From positions 124,001 to 188,000 of the forward strand of contig JAMZAV010000902.1 of NCBI GenBank assembly GCA_024449915.1: a stretch of 64,000 bases of DNA, read 5' to 3'. The position numbers and the translations under genes are program-made. The DNA is from Sweltsa coloradensis. Taxonomy: Eukaryota > Arthropoda > Insecta > Plecoptera > Chloroperlidae. Under the pieces are notes generated by a model. That model ran no database searches. It was not told the DNA's origin and saw only the letters and a program-made list of their open reading frames with translations. This document shows, piece after piece, positions 12,446-25,406 of this stretch (positions within the stretch are counted from its first letter, which is position 1; each line of letters begins with the position of its first letter).

Positions 12446-14494
12446 CCAAGAATTGATAGACTTAAGTCCACATCAGAAGTTTAAAATACATGTATAAAAT
12501 ACAATTTTCCCGTTTCATCCACATTAAACTATTTCCACAGTTTTCCACCCATCTCTCTCCCAAACGTATCCGACCTTCTGCCTGCAGACAACCCCCCCCC
12601 CCCCCCACTCCGCCAGTGCTGTTGAAGAACATTGCAATGTAGTTTAGAATGACAGTCCCCGTACCCACTTCACCCTGTCAGAGAAACATGTATGTAGTAG
12701 TTCGCATGTCCCCCCGCATATCTGGCTTGTTTATTTAACTTGTTAACTGTTGAGCCATCCACCCCGTCTGGCGTTCTATGAAATATACCACCAGACACAC
12801 TAATCCCAACAAAACTCTGCCGGCGACATCTACTTTACATTCTAGTATTTCTACGAGAATGACGTAAATATTGTAATTTTTATCTTGGGGATCTCTTTCG
12901 CTCCTAGTAATATTTGTGTTTTAGAAAGATATTGCGTTCTGAAAGGAATATATTAAGTATATTTGGCTTTAGGAACAAGACGAAAGCGACTGTTTTATGT
13001 TAAAAATTCATTTTATTGGATGTCTATAACGAAAACAGATTTGGAGAAGGAAATGTGGATATTTCTGCAGCTTTGAATGTAATCGTGTGTTTTTAAGATC
13101 AAAAGTCTTCAGACAGTGTAAAGAAGCCGATTCTCATGATATTCAATCATCTTTTATTTGACCTATAACTTGAGTAACTAAACTTTTATAAAACAGGGCA
13201 CATACAAAATTCAGAAATTGAAAATAGTTGACACATACAATTTGCTATCTTATTAAGTTTATTTGTATTTTTATAAGTACTCATAAACATGACTGGCTTA
13301 TTATATATATTAAGTTATAAATTCTAGTTTGTGTAACATCCAAGAGACTCTTTAAGATATAATCCATGACAAAGAATGCAGACATTATGCAGCAATTTAT
13401 TTAAATTGGAAATGGAATTTTGGGGTCGTTTTTGTGAAACGATCTCGAAATATTGATGGTGTAATTGAAAATTGAAATATTTTACGTTGTTGCTACGTGA
13501 ATTAAAACAGCTAGTTTATATGAAGAATAAATCATTGATTTATTGGTTTTCCTAGGGAAACTAAAATTAAATGCAATTAACTAACTATTATTGTCGATCA
13601 ACAGTCACAACTTATTAATTACATTTGCTTCACTGGCACGCAAACATGTAAGACCCCTGCGCGTGACTTTTTCTATTTATTAAGTTGGTAAAACTTTTCC
13701 CAGTTTACTTATGTAGGTATAACATAAAGCTCTGAGAATTAATAATACCATTGCCGAGTTAGAACAGATGCCATATGTGTTATTCACCTAATACTACGAG
13801 CCTGAATGATTGAAAAACATTCCAACAAAAACAAAGATCTCAATTACTTAATAGATCGAGATTGACATTAATTGCGCGTCGGACCTCATTTTATTCCCAT
13901 TCAATTGATTCATTTCCGATATTGACCTGTCAGAGAAATTAAACCACACAAGAAATCGTATCTACCCCTTCATCAGCGACAAGGAACCGTGGCGCTGTAA
14001 AAACACCCTGTAAATGAGTTAGATGGAATAGAGTTTTTTTTATACCATTCATTCTGACAAAGGAATTTCTGGCTTCGATCCTCTTCTTCTCCTTCGTTTA
14101 GTCTGACCAAAGGTTTTTTTCCTGGAGTAATCCTCAATCTTGCCGGGGGAAGATGGGGAGGGAGAAGGGGAAAGGGGGTTCTTAATTAAGCGCTCCCTGA
14201 GAACTCGCAATCTTCCGGACTCGCGGTCAAGACCGTAGCAAAAACTGGACTCCCTACAGGACTAGACGATATATGTGTATGACGAGAAATAGAACATTGC
14301 AACGTTATGCAATCTTGCACGACCGTACTTTTTATTCTCATATTCCGTTCAAGGTAAGTTAGTAGAACAAATGAGAACATTTTTATTTTTTAATTAAAAA
14401 TAATTTTAAATCAATCTGGTCAAAATGTCAGAAACTATAACAATATTACACTAATAACTAATTTCAAAAAAAACTAAAGTAGAAAATGGGTCTG
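12446..14494. other. No gene seen
   Basis: No supportable gene. There is a C homopolymer at about 12591-12606. A purine-rich block (GGGGGAAGATGGGGAGGGAG) lies near 14142-14170. Confidence 0.4.
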
Positions 14495-14511
14495 ACCCGG
14501 CACCTCCACCA
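14495..14511 (-). other. tRNA-Ala-type primer box, minus strand
   Basis: On the minus strand reads TGGTGGAGGTGCCGGGT, the same 17 bases found five more times in the window. It is complementary to the 3' end of a mature eukaryotic tRNA-Ala including the CCA tail. It lies about 480 bp before the plus-strand array and points the other way. Confidence 0.8.
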
Positions 14512-14995
14512 ATTTTATAAATAATTTTAAATATGAGCACCCTTGTACCTATATGACACAAATTACCATTTACAATTCATATCTGACGTGTCACAATATA
14601 TTTAACACTATTTTATACAGTATTTTTTTTTCTCGTAGATGAAAATAAATTTTTGTTTGCTACTGCAGGGGGGTCTTGAAACTATCGACTACTTATCAAT
14701 CGATATCTATATTTTTTTTTTAGTAATCGCTAGTCTAAAATTGTTGAGTATCACTTACGCAATTGTTAGCAGTGGTGTACTACCAACTGATCACTGTCAA
14801 TCGACAAGCTGGCGTTTGAGATAGTAAATGGGCCCCATGGATTGTGAATACACTTTTTTCTAATTTGAAACCTTAAGTTGTTTGATTTGTTAACTCTTAA
14901 CCAATGTCAGGGTTTGGAAGATGACCTGGGAATGTTTTTTGAGTCATTTGGTTACAATATTGTAAAATTTAAAATGATGCATAAAACAATACATT

Positions 14996-16050
14996 TGGTG
15001 GAGGTGCCGGGTTTAACCCACGTTATGCTTTTTCTCCATTCGTGTCAATGCAGCTTTTACTCCAACATAACAATTTTGATGGACTGTACGATAATGTGAA
15101 TGGTTATATTTGTGTCTTAGGTTTCAATAACCAAGCAACCCATGGCGTTGGAATAACGATGTATTAAGAGGCTACAGGTTGAGTATAGTGTCAAAATTAA
15201 AATTATGTATACATATCATGCATTTTCATTAGATCGAAGTTAATCGTAGAACCAGGTGATGGAATTGAAGCTGTGAGAGGATAGGAAAGAGTGGGGAAAA
15301 TTGATGGAGAAGCAGATGCAGGATGAAGATGACGATGAAGATGTTGATGATGAAGAAACGCTGAGCCAGGCAATCTCGGCAAATAATTGTTTCGTGCCCT
15401 AGATATCGGTGTGAAGAACACCACTCAACCTGACGTTGTTGGAATTGAGTTTTGATTATTATTATAATGCATTTGGTGGAGGTGCCGGGTCAAACTCTCT
15501 TTCTGTTTAATTGAATCTGAATTCGTGTCGATGCACTATTTCCTTAAACAAAACAAATGGGATGAACGATAATATAAAGATTCTTCCTTCAGTTCGAGAA
15601 ATACTCTTGAATAGTCAGCATATTACTTTTAAATAATTTTGACAGTTCTTTATCTTAATATATCCTTTTTAAACAAGAGTGTACAAATCAGAAATTGATT
15701 ACCATAAAAATAATACATTTGGTGGAGGTGCCGGGTTAACATCTTTCTTTTAATTGCACACGCAGCTCGTGTAAAAACAGAATTTGACAATTAATAATAT
15801 TGATGATATATAATTTGACAACTTAAAAAAATCTTGAAGAGTCAAAATAATATTTTTTTTATATTCACACAGTTTAGTCTTACTTCTTTCTTTTTATATG
15901 CAAGAATATGATGAGAATAGTTATTTGAATCATATAGAAACAAAAGTGTACAAATCTGAAATTAAATATAAAAATAAGGAATTTGGTGGAGGTGCCGGGT
16001 CCCAAGTAACGTTCGTTTAATTTCATCTGAACTTTGTGTAAATACAGTAT
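14996..16050 (+). repeat. Tandem array of ~250-bp units with tRNA-Ala primer boxes
   Basis: Four plus-strand copies of TGGTGGAGGTGCCGGGT start at 14996, 15474, 15720 and 15984. Spacings are 478, 246 and 264; removing the 258-bp insert at 15175-15432 from the first gives about 220. The units are otherwise diverged, sharing weaker blocks such as TTTAATT..ATCTGAA, TTCGTGTCGATGCA and GTGTACAAATC.GAAATT, while all 17 box bases are identical. Each box is preceded by (A/T)TT, often after an ACA or GCA. The box includes TGG, the complement of the CCA tail that animal tRNA genes do not encode. This points to a retroelement primer-binding site rather than a copied tRNA gene. A TRIM-like (miniature LTR retroelement) tandem origin is my inference. 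No gag or pol is present. Confidence 0.75.
15175..15432 (+). mobile_element. 258-bp MITE inside the primer-box array
   Basis: Starts CAGGTTGAGT and ends ACTCAACCTG, a perfect 10-bp terminal inverted repeat extended by a second matching GTGT. Its removal brings the spacing of the flanking array close to the regular unit length, supporting a late insertion. The inner part matches 8805-9075. The flanks (AGAGGCTA and ACGTTGTT) do not form an obvious target duplication. Confidence 0.75.
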
Positions 16051-16092
16051 TTTCTCTCTCTCTCTCTCTCTCTCTCTCGCACTCTCTCTCTC

Positions 16093-16129
<37 letters not shown>

Positions 16130-16136
16130 CTCTCTG
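16051..16136 (+). repeat. (TC)n microsatellite
   Basis: CT/TC dinucleotide run interrupted by GCA and CA. It truncates the last unit of the primer-box array. The open frame through it on the other strand encodes an Arg-Glu repeat and is not a gene. Confidence 0.97.
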
Positions 16137-16242
16137 TAAGACCGATGTAATTTGCCTCAAGTTTCTTAACCCTTTGACTCTCTCCTCGTCGCGGTTCCGA
16201 TAGTCTCCGCATTAACCGGGGGCAACACGGCGAACTTCCGTG

Positions 16243-16312
16243 AGTACGTTGGCAGAGTGCCCAACCTATTAGCCCGAAGAAATCCTGGTTCGAATCCCGA
16301 ATGAGCGGGCGA
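16243..16312 (+). repeat. tRNA-like sequence
   Basis: Contains a good Pol III B box, GGTTCGAATCC, within CTGGTTCGAATCCCG, about 30 bases after an A-box-like TTGGCAGAGTGC. Arms do not fold into a canonical tRNA by eye. Probably a SINE head or tRNA pseudogene. Confidence 0.45.
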
Positions 16313-17372
16313 GCTCTGGCTGATGGCAAAGTGTCAGCCCTACATGAACCATTACACAGATTGATTCAATCAACGTGCCCACTGAGCCGCGCTGGCCGCA
16401 TCAAGCGTAATCCAAAGCCACTTAAGAAGGAGAGGGGAGGAAGGGGAGGGGGGAAGAGTTAAGAGCCTTTAAAAATGATTGAATTGCGTAGCGTGTTAGC
16501 TGAGTCGGACTATTTCTTAGCCTTGAGGGCGACAGAAAGTTAAACTAGTGACCCTGAGTGGGAAATATGACGGACGGTTACTCACAGGAATGCCTTCAAA
16601 AGCTTTCTCTTCTCCACAAGCTTAATTCGTTTGTTTTAGCTTCTATTGATTACAAACAAAAGCTGTAGTTGTCATTTAATTTATTTGACTATACTGCAAC
16701 TATATATATATTGAAATACTTATGTAAATAACTTTTAAATAATTATATATAAATGCTATAATTCACTGTAAAAATATTGAATTTTGGTTGGTTATCGCTC
16801 ACTCGTCGATTGCGTTGGGGTGTACAGGGTTGGCTTGGTCGCTTTGGTTTATCATCACAACATCACGTACCAACCTAAACAAAAAATATCAAAATTAATT
16901 CAAATTGATGATATCGATTAAAGAATAGAATACAAATTTACCTGCAAATAATTTAATACATATTTCGTTATTAATCTACAATCTCATTTATAACAATATA
17001 TTGTAATAGAATAAACCTACAACCATAATTTAAAATTATTATTGGTACAGACGTGGCTCTATCACTTATACTAGTGTAAAAGTTTAGTGGATATATTTTG
17101 CATTCGTTACAAAACCAAATACTGCTGCTTGTAATAAACACATTGTTTCGCTGAAAATTGTGTCGTGGAAATAAAAGTAAAAAAAATCTCCGAAGAAACA
17201 CGGAACTTGGTTTCTCCGGAAGACGGCGCCGACACCGACCAGATAAACGCAGCTCGGATATTACCTGTCACAAGAGCTAGAAATCATCTTTTTGCGTTTC
17301 ACTTCTCAACTTAACCATTCAATACATTTTATTTTTCCAACACATTCAACCATTTCTTGGCTTCATGCGTTC
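16313..17372. other. No gene seen
   Basis: Unique-looking DNA. About 65 bases near 16790-16855 resemble the end of the dispersed 250-bp repeat (TCGCTCACTCGTCG..GTTGGCTTGGTC). Confidence 0.4.
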
Positions 17373-17560
17373 AATATTTAATGCAATTAACCAATTAAAA
17401 AGTCCAATTCGAACTTGGTTCTCCCCCATTCCAGGTTGGCACCTTAGCCAACTAGTTACTAGACCACCGAGACTGTAATCTTTCAATTTCTGAATTGAAT
17501 TAAATATTAGCAGTTTCTACCTACGGGAGTATTTCCCTACTATCCAAATCGAGAAGTCCA
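17373..17560 (+). repeat. Fold-back tRNA-SINE-like copy B
   Basis: Inverted arms at about 17373-17405 and 17474-17508 match well, both containing AATATTTAAT and CAATT. Between them is a tRNA-like module on the minus strand with an A box (TGGTCTAGTAACTAGTTGG) and B box (AGTTCGAATTGG). After the right arm comes the plus-strand tail CTACGGGAGTATTTCCC. The tRNA-like module is thus reversed relative to copy D at 38.08 kb. Confidence 0.75.
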
Positions 17561-20500
17561 ATATTCATACGTTTACACTGTAGCGCCTCTTAAATTAATT
17601 GATAAAGTCTACAGAATTCGATTTGAAAACATCAATACAATGCTGAGCGGAACTTTTGTGATGTCTTAAAAAATACGCCGAATACACTAACGTATTTTAT
17701 GTCTTTAACCTATTTGTTAAATGTATTGGAATAGATTCGATTCTTCTGGAATTCTTCGGCTTGATTTCATGTACAGTGTGGTTAAAAAGAACAAACATTC
17801 TAAAAAAAGTATTAAGGTTGGGCCTAAAAGAATTTACTAACGATCTACAATAACTGGGTAAGCTATTTACCAAGACTTCTATTCACAGTATTGTGTAGTT
17901 GTGATAAATCTACAAAAAATGTTTAAATTACTTTGTTTCTTAGGACTAATTTAGCAACCTCATTAAGAACTCAATTCCATTTTTGTACCTGCATAAAATA
18001 GATGAAATGTCAGTTCAATAAAATATTATTCGTGTGGTGTTATTAGATTTAACAATATAAAATGGGTTTGTCGAAGATTCATTCGTGTAAATGAAAATAT
18101 ATGCGAATTTCAGGAATAAGGTTTCGTGATATACTTTTATCAGATTAAAAAATAAGAGTGTAGATGGGCGGAGTATGTGTAGGAATGAATTGGCTTTGTA
18201 AGAAATCCACATAAATCCGGTTCAAATTGTTGCCATTGTTAGTATCCATATTAATTCAATGTGAATATATTTTATAAGTGTGTTTTAAGAGTGTCGTGTG
18301 TCTTGTGTGCTTTGATGTTAAATCCGACCTGTGAAACCAAAATATACATTCAATGTTCGTGTATGAAATCCAGATCGTAACATATCCATCTACACTTTAA
18401 AGTGAGTTTCTATAGAAAGTTAAACTTTCTCTTATGACAACTTTCCTCTTTGTACTCATACTCATAGTCGGTTCTCGTAGTAAGCGCATATGTGATTTGA
18501 TAAAATTAACTTCTCGAATATCTGGTTGTTATTACGCCCGTTAGCATCCAACTTATCCACTTAGACTTAGCATGTTATTGCATTGAGGTTGAGCTGATTT
18601 CACCAGGCGATTATGCGCGCTGTTAGCTTCTGCAAATTGGTTCCGCAAGTTTTTGATGCTCGAACTAAGTACTCGCTACATTCGCTACAGTGGTTTAGGA
18701 ATAATCTCTCGCATTCGATGTGGAATCTTGGAATAGATATTGTGTACACATGTTCTGAATGAAGCCACACAAATATTCAGGGGATAATTTGTAAACGACA
18801 CGCCTGTAGTACATGCATTTTACCCAAAATTTCTATTCGCTCGGCTGATTAATATCATAGTTGTTTGAAATTAGTTAAACGGAAGCGGATATGAAGAAAT
18901 CTACAGTTGTCTAACAATAAGTAAAAAAGCAATTATTGGTTTTTTACGATTTTTATTTTGTTTACTTCAAAATTAAATATCTACTTGACTTGTTTCTGGC
19001 GGATTAAAAAAAATAACTTCAATCGACGAATCTAGAGATGTTCATGTTCGCTGTTCATTACCGAATGAATGAAGAATGAAAGGTGAGATGTTTGATGGTG
19101 GGTTTGTAAACTCTGTACCTAGTTCAGTTAGTGAGAGTGTGTGTGGAATATGTGGTAAAAATTGCTCTTAGAAACGTGTCCCACAAAAAACAAGATGACA
19201 TCAATTCAGTTTAAACTTGTAATATTTTTGTGATAAGACACATTCATTTAGAGCTAATATTTGACTCAAGATTTTCGCAATAATATTCTTTATCTGCAAT
19301 AACGCGATGTTTGCGTATAAAATATAATAAACTTGCATTTAGCTTTGTGGTGAACGCTTTATTGAAAAGTTGTTGACGAGCTTCAAAAGATGTTGTTTTA
19401 TTTAGCTCAGAGTTCCCCGAGCTTTTCTAAATCCACTCGAAGATCATTTAAGAGATTAAATGCATTTGTTTACGCTTGTACTCCCAACTTCCCCGAGAGA
19501 AAGAACGTTTTAGATTGGCCCCCTCTGTTCTGACACAAACCATTTATATTGTGCGAGTTACACCTGATACCCGGGCCCACTTTACAGAAGCATCTTCTCC
19601 ACAGAAGCAACCCATATTTCCAAACCGCTCCCACCTTCCACAGTCCGTGACGAAAACCCGTAGTCTGTTTTATTTGCAACATTCAATTCATTCAAAACCA
19701 CATTAAACGAATTTCATATTCTAAAGAAGTAAAACTTTTTATCGTGCTAACTTTCTTGGTGTGTGATTAAATTCAGTTTTCATTCTCTTTTTCTCCTCCT
19801 CATTTATCTGGGAATTTCTCTACCAGTTTTCTTTAATATAATTTATTTTCTCTGTGCCAAGTTGAATCTTGTGAATTCACATTGAATCCAATGCAAACTA
19901 AATTCAATAACGTGCTGCTTCTTTCTTGTTCATGCACGCGATGCAAGGAGGTTTCTTGAAGGTAATCCCTAGTCAAAAGGCAAGTACGAGTATTAAGCCC
20001 TATAAAATGTTCCTTGCAAATTCTCCAAGCTATTTAAGTTTCTATGTACAGAAAAGTTACAATAGCTTATTCTTTCCCACATGCTGACATAATTTTAAAT
20101 TAAATTATGAAATTTCATTTCTCTGACATATCGGTTTTTTAATCGATTCGTTCAATATAAATATGGTTTTTAGTTGATTTATTAGAAATAATGTGTATTA
20201 ATTAGGGCATTTCCGTCGCCAACATCGATCTGATAAAACAAGGTTTTTGAGTTATGTTTGTGTTGTCATTGCACAATTCGTTCGATATTTAATTGAAATC
20301 ACGTAATATATAACATCCAACTTCAAAATATGTGTTCTAGTTTTCATAATAGAATAAGAGTTGTTTTTATATAGTTATTAATGATAGTCATAAAATCAAT
20401 TGTTCTGCTACTGGTGGCGAATGCAACCGATGGTGACACCCTTATTCACCGCTTCTGGATCTTTATACATAATGCACTGTTCACACAGCAGTTGCTCTTT

Positions 20501-22196
20501 ACTCCGAATAAAATAAATACAACATTCCTTACAACATGTGTATTATGTCTGCTTTCTCGGTTGAAGAACCTTATTTTCAGTGCGGGACATTATGATACAT
20601 TAACCATGTGTGTTATTGCTAGGAAGGATCTAAGTTACAGTTTGCATACCATAATGATATAGCAATAGATTTAAGTTCATTGCATAAGTAAAAAACCACT
20701 GTCATGCACTAACGTGGATTTGAACCAGAGATCTTCTACATAATATATTCCAAACAAAGTTACCATTTTCGTGTGTAATTTAAAATTATTATTATTCATA
20801 TTTTATAATTTTAATTTAGGTTTGAGCGCTACATGACACAAAAATGTTGTCTTTATTTTACTTACACGTCCAACGTATTATTCAACTATGTCACCAAGAT
20901 CCTCTGAGCTACATAATATTGCATACCCCACTGTTGCTATCAATTGCCCCAGTTCTTGCGCTGTGAGTTCTTTCATTTTCCCCGTCATTAGAGCTCATCG
21001 CGCAGCCTCCCGGTGACGTCACACGTAAATCACGGCGATCATAACGAACTTAAGTGTCCCTCAGGCTTAACTTTTGATTATTCTTTCTAACCGTGAAAGT
21101 GCTGGATAAATCTTGACGCGTATTTCATGTGTTTTATGGAAATCTCTCAGAGGCGTAAGAAAGAAGAGAAGGGGAGAACTAAAAAGCTGCTGGGAAATAT
21201 GGTCGACGAGAGAATACATGAACCAGAACATCAAAAACGCTCAAACTACTTGTAAATTCATAAACAGTTTGACGCTAACATGGTTAACCACATTTCACTG
21301 TTAATTTGAAGAAGCAGCAGGACAGAGAAGGCTAGAATTTTGTTAAGTTCATTTTCTCATCACTTTAGCAAATCAAAAAGCTTTTAGTCAATTTTGACAA
21401 TACCTTTCTGTGTAAACTGAATATTAAGGGGGCACATATTTCTTGGCTAAATTTTTTAGATAATCGTCCTTACGCAGTCAAATTCTACCATTATTTCTTT
21501 GGAGGATCACATTGATAAAAGATAAATCTGACAAGTTGTAGACCAGCCATTCTATGTGTGTTAATTTAGTAGTTTTCGTTATTATGAACTATGTAGCACT
21601 AGCAATTATGATTTCATTGATACACGAGTATAACCAGAAACTAACCACCTAAACAAATACAGTAGTAATTATTATTGTCACACAACTAGAATGTTCTACG
21701 TTGCTACTACGGCACCAAAACCAACGTTTACATAAAGCCCGTTATATTGTTATGATTGATGTGGGCTATTGTTGACCTACGGTGTTAAACAAAGATGATC
21801 CGTTCGGAAAAAAACATTCGATCCTTGTTCCGTCTGCATTTAGAGCAGAAGTTAACTCGCAGAACTTAACAGCAATCTTCAGGGAGAAGTGTGATTGCTA
21901 TACCAGATGAAGCTTTAGAGTGTGGTGGAGACGATTTAGAGTGAACTTGAATATTCGTTGTTATTAGTCACTTGATAACTTTGATACAGCGTCGACCTTT
22001 TAGTCGTATCTATTGGTCGTACCTAGTTTTCTAGTATTCTAGTGTACCTTGGGCCCATACAGGTTGCCAGAGCTCGCTTTTAACATCCGGGAGTATAACA
22101 CACAATACACACAACAATATAACACTTACCAACCACGGAAAGTTTATGATTCGGATCTGATACCCGTTTTATAGTGAAATGAATGATATTAATAGT
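17561..22196. other. No gene seen
   Basis: About 4.6 kb without a recognisable gene or shared repeat. Short open frames (for instance 19470-19706 on both strands and 20381-20662) have no identifiable domain. Confidence 0.4.
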
Positions 22197-22593
22197 AAGG
22201 GATGGCACTGTGAACGGTCAAATTTAAATTGGTAAAATATTAAAATATATTTTTCGCTCCTCAATTGCAATAAGATACGAGTCATTTGTCTGCAACTTAC
22301 TTATCAGTATGATCAACGTTCAGTGGTGATTATTGTTACTGATGAAAATGAGCGAATGGAATACTATTACTTTAGCTTCTTCTGTCGAAAAGTTTAAGGA
22401 GGCAACAACAGTGAATTATACAATTTCAAAATCATAAGGGAATGTAAGTTCAATCGAGTCATCTTTTATGAATGAGTAACGACAGCTATACATAACGGAG
22501 AATATTACTTTGACCAATTATTCGACCGGTCAAATATTAAATAATCAATTGGCAATTTTTTTGACCTGTCAATTGACCGGCCTGCCATCCCTC
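22197..22593. mobile_element. 397-bp MITE with 8-bp imperfect target duplication
   Basis: Ends are inverted: AAGGGATGGCA at the left, and TGCCATCCCTC at the right; CGGTCAA follows inside both ends. Flanks TTAATAGT and ATGATAGT agree at 6 of 8 positions, compatible with an old 8-bp target duplication as in hAT elements. No coding sequence. Confidence 0.6.
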
Positions 22594-22601
22594 ATGATAG
22601 T

Positions 22602-24766
22602 GGATGTCCATTAAATTAATAAATACCCTTAATACAGTTATGTTATTTTAACTTAAAAATCTAATTTATTTAAACTTAAACATAAACTAAATATTAATTT
22701 TTAATCAGGCATTTTCGAAAAGCTTCAAAATCATTAAAAGCATTCACGAATGCAATCTATGTACTTGAAAAGGTCAATTGATATAAAAAATGTCTCGACA
22801 AAACCTAGATCATAAACATTTTCTGATTACATAATATGAAATCAATTCGTTGCCGATTCCAATAACTCAAAAAGAAATTCAAGCTTTTGACTCGAATGAA
22901 GTGCTTTCAAATACGTTTTACAAACCGTCCCGGTCCACTAGGTCCTCTTACCCGGCAACAATACATTAGTTTTTCGTCCTAGCCGGGATATTAGCCGAGT
23001 CCCGCTTGATCGCACACTCAGCTCCGTGTCAAACTTTCACAAAGCTCGGCTTCCTAAGTGGTTCGCGGTGTTTGCTTTCAACGGCCAAACACTTTTAAAC
23101 TTCTAGCTCATATTCTTCACAAGTTTCAGACCAAAGTAGGGAAATATTACACAAAAAACATTCAAATTTACTTTGAAAAGAAGTATCTTTCTAGCTAACG
23201 GCATAAAATTTATCACCAAATGTTAAAAATTTTACTTGTAAAACATTTGTTTTCGTACTTGGCACATATCGAAAGTAGATAAGTTCTTAGTAAATGTAAA
23301 TGCCAAATGACATTGACTGGTAAAGAGACATTGGACATATTTTAAACAACATCGTACAAAAAATCATATCCAATATTGTTGGGTTTATATTATTCTGTTA
23401 GGTGACCTCCATACATACCTATACTTAATTTTACATTACACATGCGGTATTCAGGCTATTTAATTTCAACAAACGTTATCAATCGTCTCCGTACAACGGT
23501 TCAAACTACATTCTTATTCTTAATTTTAAAATTGCTGGAATCTCATTTTTAGTGGAAGTATCTCTGTTAACATCATTTTTACTTCTGTCACCCGTACTGC
23601 CACTCTTAATTAATTGGATTTATTTCTTAATTCTTTCATTAAACTGATTTCTGGCTAAAACCTCGTTTTCTTATAAAAGGAAATGTAACAATAAGGCTTT
23701 ATGGCAACGAAATATTGATGAAAACCTGAAAACTCTCGCCCTTGGTAAAGGACGCAATTGAGATTGTATCCGCCACTATTACGATCGGACCCCGCATCCT
23801 TTAAGGTTCTTCTCTAGTAATTCTTTGCCTTAATAGCCCCGACTGAGGTGAATGACGACGTCTTCGGAGATTTGCCTAAAGTGGGTGAATGGGCCCCGGG
23901 TGATAAATCTCCTAGTTAATAACCTAGTAAAGCGCCCTGAGGTCTGTGGGGGGAGGGGGGTCGGACGCTCTGGTGAAATATGAAGGGTAGAAGAAGATCA
24001 GGCCACTAACAAGGGGCAGGGTTCAGAAGGAGGCAGCTCCCGGGGTCTTCAGAGACTGGGTCATAGGGGGGCTCTGTTAGTGGAGCGTGTGTGGGTGTGG
24101 GTGAATGCAAGCTTTCCTATTATAGGCCTAACACGTATGTGTGTATGTTTGTGCCAGATTTTATAAATCTTAATTTACTAAAAAGTTTTTCAAAGTTTGA
24201 AGAAGTAAAACATTCCTAAATGTCTAGCCAGTAGTAGGCTTCAAAATACATGTATTGCCTTTTTTTTTTAAATAATACTGATCTTGATTGAAATATCACT
24301 CGTAACATAACATATTATAACAAACATCTATTTATTTTAGTAGATCTTAATTACTAATGGAAATCAATCCAGAAATTAACTATTATTACATGTACACGTG
24401 CATGTAAATCAATACACTTTGCTGGTGGGAGAAGCGCAAATAAATTTAAGGAAAGAAAATGAACAGACACATTTGTGTTACGATTACTTGTTATGCTAAC
24501 ACCGAATGATGATGGTATTTAAAGATTTTTATTAAGTGATGTTATTGCTATCAGCATTTTCAAATCATTCTTAATACAATCTAAACAAGTGAAACTTTGC
24601 ATTCTTTTGCAAGGAAAGTTTGAATGTGATAATTTTAACGATACATTCTTTAGATCCTATATATGTATAGCGTTTATACTAAACGTACAATTTACGGTCA
24701 GCTATATTTTGCTGCTGGAGATAATATGCCATAACATTAACATGTACCAATTTGTTTGGCTTTTAT
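22602..24766. other. No gene seen
   Basis: No coding sequence recognised. A comparatively GC-rich stretch, about 23750-24100, includes a G-rich run near 23950. Confidence 0.4.
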
Positions 24767-25406
24767 TGGATGAGCGTAGCGAGCGAAGCGAAGATTCCAT
24801 TTCACTACACTGGAGAAAAAAATCCGGAATGTTTTTTTTTTCTTTCTTTTTTTTGGTATTTTTGTGTGTTTGTTAACACGATTCCGGCTAAACCGATACT
24901 CCGATTGCGATGAAATTTTATGGAGGCCTTCGAAATCTCTGAACTTAGAACTGCCACGTTTTTGAGCGCAATCGGGAAATTTTTAAAAAAAAAAAACGCA
25001 ATTTTACGATTTTTTTCGATTTTTAAAAAATTTCTTCGACTTATAACACCTACATGCTTTATCCGATTGTAATGATTTTTTCACAGAACCTTAATTTTAT
25101 GAATTAATATATTCGTGTTAAATTTGAGCGCAATCGAATAATTATTTTTTATACAATCGCAACTTTACGATTTTTTCTTTTTAAAAAATTACGATTAATT
25201 AAAAAAATTGAGTTAATTTTTTTTTTTTTTTATTTTATTTAATAATAAAAATTAAGTTAATTTTTTATTTTTAATTTAATTAAAAAAAATCTTCGACTAA
25301 GTAATGATTTTTTCACAGAACAACAGAAAATCCGCGTAACACATGGCATCTCAATGCACCATATACGATCATCCAACAACGCGGCGGGACTTAAGCGTTT
25401 TCCTAG
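24767..25406 (+). mobile_element. Rolling-circle-like (HINE/DINE-1-type) element, copy 1
   Basis: Begins TGGATGAGCGTAGCGAGCGA and ends GCGTTTTCCTAG. Near the 3' end the subterminal ATCATCC pairs with the 5' GGATGA, followed by the stem AACGC..GCGTT and then TTCCTAG. The sequence lies between T and T. These traits (T|T site, subterminal inverted repeat, 3' hairpin, CTAG end, inner tandem repeats) are those described for Helentron-related non-autonomous elements. The inner part has diverged repeats of about 150 bp around CTTATAACACCTACATGC. Open frames inside are not genes. Confidence 0.8.

Noticed and set aside
14996..15012. CENP-B-box-like centromeric motif in the 250-bp array
   Set aside because: The essential spacing of the CENP-B box (TTCG....A..CGGG) is not met; the complement to tRNA-Ala including CCA explains all 17 bases.
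16093..16329. 78-codon frame ending in Arg-Glu repeats
   Set aside because: Runs through the TC microsatellite and a tRNA-like repeat; no coding evidence.
22090..22110. Further copy of the fold-back SINE tail (CCGGGAGTATAAC)
   Set aside because: Only the CGGGAGT core matches; neither arms nor the tRNA-like module are present.
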